A model generated the notes under the pieces. It was not told the DNA's origin. It saw only the letters and a program-made list of their open reading frames with translations, and searched no databases. From assembly GCA_963693305.1 (NCBI GenBank), contig OY855913.1, positions 12,299,201 to 12,363,200 of the forward strand: a stretch of DNA of 64,000 nucleotides, written 5' to 3'. Made by a program: the position numbers and the translations under genes. Below are positions 1 to 11,200 of the stretch, piece after piece. The DNA is from Meandrina meandrites. Its lineage: Eukaryota > Cnidaria > Anthozoa > Scleractinia > Meandrinidae. Every line of letters begins with the position of its first letter. Position 1 is the stretch's first letter.

Positions 1-540
1 AATGGAACACAACAAACTAACATCAAATTTATTAAACATTCTTGAATCATTACACAAACATAATAAAACGTGAAAAGTGTCTGATACTGGCTTCGGCATA
101 TAACCCTTTGTGGCTTACTGATGATAAATGAGCAACAGCTAAATATCTAAACACTTCACAAACTGCATTTGCTATATTGATAATAGGGAGCTTAAGAAAT
201 GACGCCGCCGACGACAATGCCTGGTGAAAAATTAAAATCAAACACATGTTCAGAGCTATTGTACTTGCTTAACATTTGTTATCAGTAAAGTCATGAAGGC
301 TGTAGATGTTTCATTCAAAATAAAGTGAACACATTATGTGAGTCAGTGAGCCATGCAGGCCCAATTAACCCAAAATAAATGCTAATTAACTGCAAACTAA
401 CTAACCTAACAGTAGGCTAACTGGAATGCTATTTAGGCTAACCAATGTGTTATTAAGACATGTACAGGTACACATCGGTAAAGCATATCTCAATTACTGA
501 GGTGTACACCTACATGTCTTACTGATCAAGAGTTGTACAG

Positions 541-1890
541 TCATGTATGTGTCCATCTTAGTGAGGTGTCCATGTATGTGTCTGACTGAGGTGTATGTGT
601 AGGTGTCTGTCTTAGTGAGGTGTACATATACGTGTCTGACTGAGGTGTACATGAACAGGCCCATCTTACTGAGGTGTCCATGCCTGTCTTACTAAGGTGT
701 CCATGTACGCCTCTTACTAAGGTGTCCATACATGTCTTACTGAGGAGTAGATGTACGTCTTACTGAGGAGTAGATCTACGTGTCTTAGTGAGGTGTACAT
801 GAATGGGCCTGTCGTACTGAGGTGTACATGTACGTGCCAGTCTAATGAGGTGTCCATGTACATCTCTTACTAAGGTGTCCATGTACATGTCTTACTGAGG
901 TCAAGGCTGCGCTCTAAGAAAATTTTCAAGGAGCCTCAAGGTTCCAAACTACAAGATCCAGGGTGCCTGGCATAAGGCTTATATGAAAAAAATAAGATTA
1001 TGTGGTCGCCCAAAGGAAAAAGTTAGTCGCCTGAGGCACCCGGGCTCCCTTAGAGCACAGCCCTGGAGGTGCAGATGTACATGTCTTACTGAGGTGTAGA
1101 TGTACATGTCTTACTGAGGTGTAGATGTACATGTCTTACTGAGGTGTAGATGTACGTGTCTTACTGAGGTGTAGATGTACATGTCTTACTGAGGTGTAGA
1201 TGTACGTGTCTTACTGAGGTGTACATGTACATGTCTTACTGAGGTGTAGATTTACGTGTCTTACTGAGGTGTAGATGTACGTGTCTTACTGAGGTGTAGA
1301 TGTACGTGTCTTACTGAGGTATACATGTACGTGCCAGTCTAATGAGGTGTCCATACCTGTCTTACTTAAGTGTCCATGTACATGTCTTACTGAGGTGTAG
1401 ATGTACGTGTCTTACTGAGGTGTAGATGTACGTGTCTCACTGAGGTGTACATGTACGTGCCAGTCTAATGAGGTGTCCATACCTGTCTTACTAAGGTGTC
1501 CATGTACATGTCTTACTGAGGTGTAGATGTACATGTCTTACTGAGGTGTAGATTTACGTGTCTTACTGAGGTGTACATGTACATGTCTTACTGAGGTGTA
1601 GATTTACGTGTCTTACTGAGGTGTAGATTTACGTGTCTTACTGAGGTGTACATGTACATGTCTTACTGTGGTGTAGATTTACGTGTCTTACTGAGGTGTG
1701 GATTTACGTGTCTTACTGAGGTGTAGATTTACGTGTCTTACTGAGGTGTACATGTACATGTCTTACTGTGGTGTAGATTTACGTGTCTTACTGAGGTGTA
1801 GATGTACGTGTCTTACTGAGGTGTAGGTTTACGTGTCTTACTGAGGTGTAGATGTACGTGTCTTACTGAGGTGTAGATGTACATGTCTTA
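541..1890. repeat. 25-bp minisatellite
   Basis: Tandem copies of GAGGTGTAGATGTACGTGTC plus TTACT, 25 bp, with variants ACATG/TAGAT at the centre. The array is degenerate before 900 and cleaner from 1070 to 1890. A MITE interrupts it at 902-1065. It lies beyond exon 3 of the NUDT6-like gene, probably within its next intron. Confidence 0.9.
902..1065. mobile_element. 164-bp MITE, copy 1, inserted in the minisatellite
   Basis: The ends are imperfect inverted repeats (CAAGGCTGCGCTCTAAG and its partner CTTAGAGCACAGCCCTG). The flanking direct repeat is GAGGT, 5 bp (897-901 and 1066-1070), which is part of the minisatellite unit. Copy 2 at 40690 is the same length. Confidence 0.85.
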
Positions 1891-2137
1891 CTAGGAAGTG
1901 ACTGGGGTGTCATCGCTTGTGTTTCGTTTTTGGTTGGTATGAAGCAACTGGGGCGCCCTCGCTTGAGTTTTGTTTCAGTTCTAGGAAACGACTGGGGTGT
2001 CCTCACTTGAATTTTGTTTTCAGTTTATATGAAGTGACAAAAACTTATAAACTGCTTGCAGAGCAAGAACCGTGCTTGGCCCATGGCCACGCGGTTAATG
2101 AGCCAGTTGGGCTTTAATGGGTTTACTTTAACAATAC

Positions 2138-4947
2138 CTTTATGGCAATAGGAATAAATGAGGAATCACTAATTGATATTCGCAGCCAAACTCCTCTAAC
2201 AGCACATTTTCTGAATGTTGCCAGTGATGCTGAAAATAAATCAGGAGAGAAAACAAAAATTAATTAAATAAATAATTGAACTGTACTTATAATAAATGAG
2301 CTCTAGCAACTAATAGAACTATCAATGTCTGAGGATTCAACATGATAAGCTGAGAACAATTATTAAATAACTCTCGATTATTATAAATTAAGCAGCATTT
2401 AAGACTTACAAACCAGTTTTCTTTCAAATTCTTCTTCAGTTTTGCATTTTTCTTTATCTGTGTTGATCGTTATACCACCAAAGCTACACAAAAAATGAAA
2501 CAAGGATTTTACTTATATTAATATCAAATTATATAATATTATAGTGTACTAAATGTCAATATAGTGCAATTGTAATTAAAATTACAGTTGATCCTCTTTA
2601 AAGCAGACAGCCAAGGAACCGTCTTGCACTGTAACTTCTGGAAAGTTTAGTGTTTGTATGAGGCGGCATGGCTCCATAATAACTAACCGTCTGTTTTATT
2701 ATACAGGAGTGCCTATAATAGTGCTGGTTTGACTGTATTACAGTGGAACCTCAATTTAACAAACTTCTATATAATGAAGTCCTCGCTATAACAAATGATT
2801 TTCTTCAGCCCAGCCAAAATTACAGTGACATGTATGGAACAGAACCTCGAAATAACAAACCTCAATATAATGAAATCCTCGTTATAACAAACACAATCCA
2901 GAAGCCCAAACGTAAAATATACCTCAATATAACGAATAAATGTCAACACATGACCAAAGATGAATGTGAAACAGACCAACAAGGATGAAACTTCTTTAAT
3001 TCTGTAACATGAGGGCAACAGCTCATTACAACGATATTTATATGTCAGCCCTGCGCAATTTTATTTTGTCATTTGACAAAACCGGTTCAAAGGAAAAAGA
3101 ATTTCTGCGCTCGCTTTCTTTGATGGAGGATACATTCTTATGGATGACAATAAAAAGACAGAGGCAATCCTCACTGAAAGAATTGTTTTGATGAATCGTC
3201 CTGATTAGAAGATATACCACAACAGTACATGTTCATTTTGGGGAAATTTAACTGGACTGTGAAGTAGACTATGACAGGGAGGTTGAGGAAAGCAACGAAC
3301 TGCTGAGCTACCAGGAGCTTGACAAGCTGTACGTAAATCTTGTTAAACGGCACGAAAAGGTTGGCAAGGCCTTGAGACGCTGCAAGAGCAGAATGAAGCC
3401 CTCGCAAAAGAACTCGACGAAAAAGAGAAAGAGAACGAGGCAATTAACCGCGATGCCGAGGAGCTGGTGGACCTCGTCCGGACGAAAAATGGTGTTGTTG
3501 CCGACCTCCAGAAGTCCTTACAGGAAGAGAAGGCTACAATTATCGAACTAAAAGAAGAGGTGCAGCGTCTCTGACGACAACAAACGAACCAGAACGCAGA
3601 AGATGAGCCCACCAGAGACCAGAATCAGAATCGTGTCAGTACCAACAGCCTGGCGACCATCCACCAGCGGTATGAGGAGGTACTGGCAGTATTACAAGAG
3701 AACTCCTGTAGCATGGCCAACCCGTTCCGCCTTTCTGGGTGTCCCAGAAGTACGCTCCGTGACTTTGTAGAGATTGCAGAGCTTAAGATCGTTGATAGAA
3801 GGGAGCATGATAGAGTATTGTCAGACTGGCGAAGCGGATCCGTAAGAGAGTTAGAGGCGGCGTGCAGGAGGCGATTGAAGCGGCATTTGCCTGTTGTAGC
3901 AGATATGCGGCGGGAGGGCAAACTGTTGCCATTTAAGTTTGATGAGCGTTTCTACGACTGAACAGTGATGTTCAAAAACAACGGCTCCTTTATGAGCCAC
4001 CAAGTTTGCAAAAGTCAATGATCAATAATGAAATCTTTGCTATTAATAAAACAGTAAAGTTGCGTTTCTTTCCCCTAACACTCCGAAGCCATTTGCAAAA
4101 AAGAACGGGGAGTGGGAAACTTGAAACAGGGGGCTGGGACCTAACTTAGAAAATCGATATGGCGACTCTGCACTGTCCCTCCAAACGATCCCAAGCGACT
4201 TTGCGGTCGCAACTCGTACCCAGATTACCGCTCGTTTAGAACATGGCGAATTACCGTGTTCGAGAAAATGCATTGAAGTGATGTTCCACTAACCAAATCA
4301 TTGAAAGAGATTGTTCTGAGAAAAAGTATCCTTCCTGAGTTAATTTTGGATCCAAGTCTTATTTGTTGAAAACTTTGAATATGCATTTGTTTACAATAAA
4401 TTTGACCGACAACTTACCGACAGCTTACCAACAGCCTACCGAAAGATCGCCGACATGTTACCGACTGTCGGTCGACAGTCGGTCAACAAGTTAACGTTCA
4501 TATGCACAAATTCTGTTGGCCGACTGTTGGCCGTTTGTTGGCCGACTGTGGGCCGTTTGTCGGCCGACTGTCGGCCGACAGTCAGCCAACAGTTGGCCGA
4601 CTGTCGGCCGACAGGTTATTCTGGGAGCTGTTCTTCATTTTCACCGACTGATGTTAATCGACTTCAAATTTGGCACAATGAAAGCACAAGTTAGAGCATA
4701 CTTCAACCCTATGTAAAATTTAGTCTGTCAGTTGTCTGTTGCTGATTTTCATTTTCTTAAACCTGGTTTAACTAAACATGTTTTGTTGGTGTGAATCAGG
4801 TATAAGCTTAGATCTATCATCTATATAGCATAATTTATGTATCTAGTCTTACATGTCTTTGATACCCTTGAAGTTAAATTCTTCCACAGTTTCATATGGA
4901 GAAGGTTCTAAATACCCTTCAGCATTCAACTCCACAGTATTGCTCAT
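2138..4947 (-). CDS. NUDT6: NUDT6-like Nudix hydrolase, first three coding exons (3' part beyond left edge)
   Basis: Three minus-strand exons join with matching phases: 4947-4853 (ATG at 4947), 2483-2410 and 2229-2138. Donors are GTAAGA, GTAAGT and GTATTG; acceptors end in TAG and CAG. The joined peptide is 87 residues. It holds KGIKDIFGGITINTDKEK (residues 27-44) followed by a SLATFRKCAVRGVWLRI segment. This is the layout of the pre-Nudix domain of the NUDT6 family, where an FGGI strand is followed by a helix and an RGVWL strand. The Nudix box (GX5EX7REUXEEXGU) is not in the window and should lie to the left, so catalysis cannot be judged. The family hydrolyses nucleoside-diphosphate-linked compounds. 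The frame stays open for about 45 codons upstream of the chosen ATG to a TGA near 5085, but without another ATG. The gene is head to head with pelota. The NUDT6 call rests on recalled family pattern, not a search; another Nudix member with the same N-domain is possible. Confidence 0.66.
2583..2739. mobile_element. Short TIR element (ACAGTTGATCC / TTGACTGTA ends)
   Basis: The left end is ACAGTTGATCCTCTTTAAAG and the right end GGTTTGACTGTAT, inverted relatives of the ends seen at 18788-19245. Non-coding, in NUDT6-like intron 1. Confidence 0.45.
2741..2950. mobile_element. Pogo/Tigger-type terminal fragment
   Basis: Begins CAGTGGAACCTCAATTTAAC and carries repeated words of the type CCTC(A/G)NTATAACGAA(A/C). 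This is the usual end signature of pogo/Tigger elements in animals. Only one end is evident and no transposase is seen. Confidence 0.5.
3250..3961 (+). pseudogene. Broken coiled-coil protein gene of a mobile element, in NUDT6-like intron 1
   Basis: On the strand opposite to the host gene is a run of coding-like sequence with a frameshift near 3365 and an in-frame TGA at about 3571. The first part reads EESNELLSYQELDKLYVNL. After the shift it reads a charged coiled coil (EALAKELDEKEKENEA and LQKSLQEEKATIIELKEEVQ). After the TGA it runs to a stop at 3959-3961 through a segment with STLRDFVEIAELKIVD and basic RRRLKRHLPVVAD. The TGA could be a decayed CGA. A similar flank (ACTGGACTGTGAAGTAG) recurs at 8370, which supports a dispersed element. 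Family unknown. Confidence 0.5.
4385..4620. repeat. Self-complementary GGCCGACTGT tandem array
   Basis: Short repeats of GGCCGACTGTTGGCCGTTTG and their complements (TGTCGGCCGACTGTCGGCC) make a 230-bp stretch that can fold on itself in many registers. It lies in intron 1 of the NUDT6-like gene, about 230 bp after its first exon. No coding content. Confidence 0.7.
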
Positions 4948-5234
4948 GTTTTCGTAAAACTCCGCCAGTTGTCCTCTCTGCAAAGTCCTCTGCAACTCCT
5001 CCACGTACGTCTGCGGACATTTCTGCGGACAACTTTTCGGAGTCCTCTTGGGAGCTCTCTTGGTCCTCGGACCCAGGTCTCAATTGGTATTTCAATTGGC
5101 TAGACCGGGGGATCTGGTTCTAGTGGTGCAATAAACAAGATGGCGAACAAAGCTTCGGTGCCTTTTTTCTGCCGTATCTTCACCTTTGAATTTGAGAGCG
5201 TTTTGTGGAAATCGGTTGGATCCATTTCCTGAAT
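4948..5234. promoter_or_regulatory. Shared bidirectional promoter of NUDT6-like gene and pelota
   Basis: Only 287 bp separate the two start codons on opposite strands. The segment is richer in C and G than its surroundings, shows no TATA box, and contains AAGATGGCG at 5138-5146, a core like the YY1 site often found at housekeeping promoters. The left half is built of short imperfect repeats of TCCTC and TCTGCGGACA. Bidirectional activity is inferred from the gene layout. Confidence 0.6.
5140..5232 (+). CDS. Upstream ORF in the likely pelota leader (30 codons)
   Basis: An ATG at 5140 in strong context (AAG before, G after) opens a 30-codon frame. It ends in TGA at 5230-5232, two bases before the pelota ATG at 5235. 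It is counted only if transcription starts upstream of 5140, which the sequence cannot show. The peptide resembles nothing I know, and the same bases (AAGATGGCG) also read as a YY1-type initiator motif, so the ATG may mark the start region instead. Confidence 0.35.
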   Translation: MANKASVPFFCRIFTFEFESVLWKSVGSIS

Positions 5235-8200
5235 ATGAAACTGGTTGCGAAGAATTTCGAGAAAGACAGTTCGGGGTAAGAGAACTTTCTTCTTTATAAG
5301 AAAAAACCTTCTTTTTAGCCTGTGCAAGTGAAGCTAACAAATTTAATTTTTCCTCATAAGGCCCTGTTTACAAGGAAGTAGGTTAACCCTTGTGCTACGG
5401 TTACCCTAGCAAGAGGGTTACCCTAGCGCTCACACATTTCGTCTTCTGTTTACAAGGCAGCTAGGGTTACCCTAGCACTGGGGTAGCTAACGCTGAACAC
5501 CGGGGTTAGGGGTAACCCTAGGTACAGTGTATATCTTGTAAAGTCGCCTACCCAGTGTTCTCCCTAGTTTTCAGCACAGCAGGTAAAAGAACTTTTCAAA
5601 CCAGTAGAGAACTACTGGTGAATCTCAGCTGTTTTCTAGTGTTGCCCTATTCTGGTCAAATCTTATTTTACAAGAACTTTTTCTGGCCGTACTGTCGTCT
5701 TTTTATACATCCAAGGCTGCTGCCTAACAGGCGCCCGGTAGCCTGGGGCGCCTAAGTTACAAGTGTGGGCAACTAAATTTTTGTTCAAGGAGCCTGGATG
5801 GGCACCTAAGCATAGATTTTCCATTCTCACCTAATGACTTCCATTTCCTTGTAACTTTGTTCCACTGGCGAAAGATATATCCCGTTCAAAACAATAAGTG
5901 CTTCATTTCAAAACGGAAATACTAAAATTTTCCACATTCAAGATAATTTTAGCGTATCAAATACATAATGTGCCTTTGCAAAATTCAGCAAATTCAAAAA
6001 CCATTTATTTTCAAGTGTCTAGGACTGGGACCAACTCCCAAATATGGAATGAAGAATGAATGGTATTATTACTACTACCCCAACCCCTCCCCCTTGATCA
6101 ACCATGGCAACTTTTAAGCTGGGCTCCTGAAGTAATGGCTTGGCCTCCTAACTTTTGATGTTAGGAGTCCGAAGGGCTCCTTACAAATTTCCTTAGGCAG
6201 CAGCTTTGACATCCTAAGAAAAAATCGTATAAAATTTTCTTCCAGTGTTTAAAGGAGATATACTTGCTGTCGCTTACATGATGTAGTACTTGAAAAATTA
6301 ACGATCTCGTTTCATCTTCCCTATATGAATCGCTACAGCTACTTTTCTCTTCGCTTTGAATACTCAGCATTTACAATGGCATCGCTGAAGGGTCATATTC
6401 TCAAGGCTTCTTTTAACCTGCTGTCTGGGTTTCGTTTTAAACACTTACAAACTTAATGAGAAGAAGTTCACAACAAAAGCTGACTTTCCCTTCACCACAC
6501 ATGAGCTACGGTAAACTTAGCAATCAACTAATCGTAAGCTCATTTTCTCTGTAATATTTCTCACTTAAAATAAATTATTTTTACCTATTTGCCTTATGAA
6601 TTCTTTCATTATCAATAGCCAGAACGGACAAAATGAAAGGAGAGCAGCTATTGCTGCTGATTCATTGTGAAGAAAGCCCGCCAAAACGTGCTCTTTTTTC
6701 GAAAGATAACAGCAATCAAAGATGTGGAAGGTGAAGAGAAATAAAGAATATTGAATTAGAATACTGACACAAAGCTGTAAATGAATATTGCATTTGTCGC
6801 TGTTTATTTTCTACCTACTCTATCAGTTATTTTTTATCACAACTGCATTGGTGCAATGAGTGGCGTTACTTTGTTATTAACCTGTTGAATTTTCAACATT
6901 TTTAGGCGGTTTTAGGCGGTAAAGAGTGGTGCTGCAAGCGGTAAATTTTACTGGTTACCGCCTGATTTGGAGAACCCTGCTACCCGGGACATGCTTTATT
7001 TTGGGTCCATGAAGCAAAAAAACAGCAAATTGTTACCAGGAAAACATTGTGCTCACTCACAATTATTTGTCATGTTTTTGCACTGGAAAGAAATTATTTT
7101 CGAAATTATAACTTTTTGCGACAAAATGTTTGTAGCTGCATATTGAGGTAATTTGATAACATAGCTATTTAAAGTTTTTCCGTCAAATGTGTTCCAATGT
7201 GAAAAAAAAATGTTCTTGGGATTTTGGTGAGCTTAAAAATGGAATAATGATTTTGTTGGAACTAATAAACTGTAAAGCGAAAATCAGTTTTGCACTATCA
7301 AGTTTATCATCTGTTGTGTGCTTTATTTACAAGGGAAAATGAAGCGTAACCAGGTTAAGTTGTCCCAGGCAGAAGGGTTACCCTACCTGTGAATTTTTGC
7401 GTGTAAACCCAGGCTACCTTTAGCCCTCTTGCTAGGGTTACCCTGGCAGTAGGGTACCCTTCCTCCTTGCAGTTGTAAACCACAGGGCCTAAATTTAGTA
7501 TCCACACCCCCTGCAGAAGTAATTTCCTGAAGCAGGGCTCAAAATTGCGACCGATACGGTCGCCAATGCGACTAACATTTCACCCTTGGCGACTAAAAAT
7601 TCTGGTTTATCTTTTATGTGTTTGTTTTGTTTTTCTTTTTGAATATTTATGTATTCTAACTTGGTCCTTTTCTGGATTAATTTCCTAGAAATGATTTTAA
7701 ACACTTTTGAACAAGACCCTATTTGATTTTGCAATCTGGCAACTAAAAATTTGCGTTTGGTGACTATTTTTTACCACTTAGCCGCCAAATGGCGACTTGA
7801 AGATTTTTTTTAATTTTGAGCCCTAAAGGGGCTTGAAAAGTCATTTCTGAGGGGGTTGCATGGCCAGCATTCTTTGATCTTAAAAACTAAAAGTTGCCTT
7901 TCTTTCTATGGAGGTGTTAGCAGGGTTTCTGACAGTTCTGAGTGGGTTCAATTGGATTATTCCTGAGGAAGCATCTTGTCAGCACTTTTTTTTTCTTATA
8001 GGGAGGTAGGGAGGGGGGATTTTGACTTACCTCGTACCTTGGGGGTTAGATCTGCCAACTCCCAGGGATCATACATGAGTCTCGTCAGATCCAAAATACT
8101 GATCTTGTGCAAACAGACCAATATCATTTTATATCAATTTTTTTTACAATAGCTGTGATGCTGTGCGCAATGTGAGTAGTTCATGCCTGTCATCTGTTAG

Positions 8201-11200
8201 AGTACAGATGATATCACTGTGTGGTGTGACTTACATGCATGATCAGAGGTTGTAGTCCAAGTCAGTTCTATCAGCAAAATCTTTGGCTTGCAGCCAAAAC
8301 AACAAGAGAAAGTTCAGATTATTAAATTATAAATCTGCTAAATATTGTTCACCATATGAAACATTTAACTGGACTGTGAAGTAGTCTATGATTGGCATCC
8401 CTCCAATCTATACTATGATTTCTAATATTTTAGCGATTTTGAAAAGTGTACCATTCCTTTGCGTTTAAACGAATAACTCTCAAATTTGGTAAACTTACTA
8501 ATGTTGTGATGCTCTTTCAGATGATAGGCCCCATTTTTCAATTTAATCGATTTTAAATATTCCTACCCAGTCCCCTGCTTGTTTAGAACATGGCCAATTA
8601 TCATGATTAGATTCACAGCTTTCAAGCTTTCAATGTAGCTCATGCTGTTGTAGACATTAACGACTTGGAAGGCCTTCGGAAGCGGCACAATCTGCAATTT
8701 CGTGTCCAAGTTTTCTCTGTGAATATAGAATTTCAGGAGTTGACTCACAAGAAACATGAACTTGGTGTACTTAAACCATCAGACAGAAGCAAGTTTAAAG
8801 ACTACCTTTCAAAAGGAAGATAGCATGCTTCCCATTTTTATCCTCTTAGAAGCCAATAACTTCTAGCAATTTTTGAATTTGAGAATTTCCTTCTGTCATG
8901 GTTATGTTTAGTAGCAGATTTTAGACGTGTAACTCGCTTTTGATAGGTAGATAGATTGATATAATTATGTATTTCTCAATACATGACTTTAGGTCTGTTG
9001 TCCTCGTACCAGACGAAGCTGAAGACATGTGGCATGCTTACAACCTTATAGCTGTCGGTGACCGTCTTAAATCAACAACTATCAGGTATGTAGCAAACAT
9101 TGTGTTTAAGTTACATTTTTGTACATGTATATGTACTAGTCAGATATTGCAATTTATTAATTAACATTTTCATCATATAACATTTCATTACCTCACAGTT
9201 AACTGTCTCGATTTGATTTCTTTAATACACTGAAAAGTGTAAAATACAATGAATTAAATTAACACTGTTTTTTTCTCTTTTTTTTTGTTGTTGTAGATGT
9301 TTTTATTAATTCTTTTCAACTTCATTGGTCTAAAAAAGCGTTAGATGATTTCACAACAACTGTGTAGCAACATGTTTAATGGGGGTCCTTCTTAACTACT
9401 AATTTGTTGCTAAGAAAGGCATCTAACCATCATATTTTGGAAACTAGACTTCTTACAGATAAGCTTTTTTCACAACTTTGTTGAATTGAAGAGTCCTTTA
9501 AGAGTTTCAAATCATGGACATATTTGACAAGTCACGTGACCAGAATAGAAAAAACCCTAAAACTAAAAGGGCATGTAGATCTGAAAATTAAAATCAGTGC
9601 CAATAGATAAAGAATGTCCACATGTTTAATGCCTTGGGTGGGTATTATGAAATTCGCATTATTATAAAAGTTATGATGTAATAAACACCGGTATTTCCAG
9701 ACTTTCTCCAGTAGCCTTCCTTTTTAAACTTGGAAAATATTTTCTGAGTTTCTTGGCATCAGTGGGACCAAATTCAGTCCTTCTCTCCAGCCCTCCTTCC
9801 GTCACTTCCTGTTAGACTTTTTGTTAATCCGCTGGCTAGTGCATAAGGCTTGGGCATACATGTATATTTTTCATCAGTAACTGAGGAAGCTGTAAAGCCG
9901 TCGTTCGTTTCATTATATATTTCCTTCTCAATACATTATTGCACACACCTGCTTCACAGTGAATGATATGTTATAAAGTGACAATATCTAGCAATCAATC
10001 GAAGGTCAGCCACAGGAAGCCATATAATAAGCCCTTTCTCCTTCATTATCTTATCCTTTTTTGTATAAAACTTCAGGCATATAAGCTTTAATAGTTTTAA
10101 TTCAAGTTCAAAATCGAAATACTCCACCACCAGAAAGAAAGACAATGTCTATAAACAATTTGAATTCTCCAATGATTACAACCATATGATTTTTCAGGAT
10201 TTTTACATGTAACACCAAGTGACAATTAAATGCTTCATTTCGGCAAATAGTTTCTTCAATTCTCAGTACAGTATGTTATGATAATTATGTTTATAGCGAA
10301 TGTTGTAAAACACTTGCGAAAGAAATAATAATAAAAACAAAAACAAAAAGGAAAAAAAAGAAATTAGGTCCTGGACTAGGACTCGAATTCATGGCCTTTA
10401 GTTGCCATTGCACAAGAGCAGTTGCATATCAGCTTATTGGTTCAAATCTTTATTTGTACAAGTTTTCGGTTTTACAATTAGGTTCTTTTTGCATAATTCA
10501 TTTTCTGAGTTTTAGTGGCTCATAGCCACTTTGATTTTGTGTAAACGGTAATTCCTTAGTATGTAGGATTAAGGGATTTGGGACTGACACTAGTTACACA
10601 CACAATGTCAATTTTTTCAAAGCAGGTGTTCCCCTCTTAAAGACTCACCATTTAGCAATACAAAATGCTGCAAAATGGCTTGCCACCAAAAATTGTCTTC
10701 AGCAAATTCCCTTAGCAACTGCTCTAGATCTATAGTTAAGAAGGACTCCCCTTAATATATGCATGATGCTCAGGGGAATTTCTTTGCTTTGTGGAATAGA
10801 TTTGAAATTGTGACCTCTTTGTAGTTTGAATTGTTCCATCGTGATGTGAAGACCACTGCAACACTTACATGTCAGCTAGTGATCCCACAGAAAACATAAA
10901 ATATGCTGCATAAATATGCACAGGGAGGATCCGGTGACTTTCATGGATGTTTTGAATGTTTTCTCGGAATGTGTTGAAACTCAATTAACTGATATTAAAA
11001 GAGTCACATTTCTGGGAGTGAGTGAATGGTGAACCTAAAACATTTTTTAGTAATCAATTGTATATGTATGAAGATTAAAAGCCAAGCCAAGCCAAGGTTG
11101 TCATTTGTGGGACTAGGGTGTAAAAGTTCATGTACTAGATGATGATGCTATTGTTTTCATTTTTGTCAGGCGTGTACAAACAGAGTCTGCTACTGGATCA

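Noticed and set aside
50..220. Minus-strand 56-codon frame after a CAG acceptor-like site, phase-compatible with NUDT6-like exon 3
   Set aside because: The peptide has none of the FHHA or HQVG features expected next in NUDT6, and composition looks random. The true next exon is more likely beyond the left edge.
541..729. 62-codon minus-strand frame
   Set aside because: Falls in degenerate copies of the 25-bp minisatellite.
5092..5340. Minus-strand frames of 75-82 codons over pelota exon 1
   Set aside because: They lie opposite the first pelota exon and its leader; the plus strand has the verified gene.
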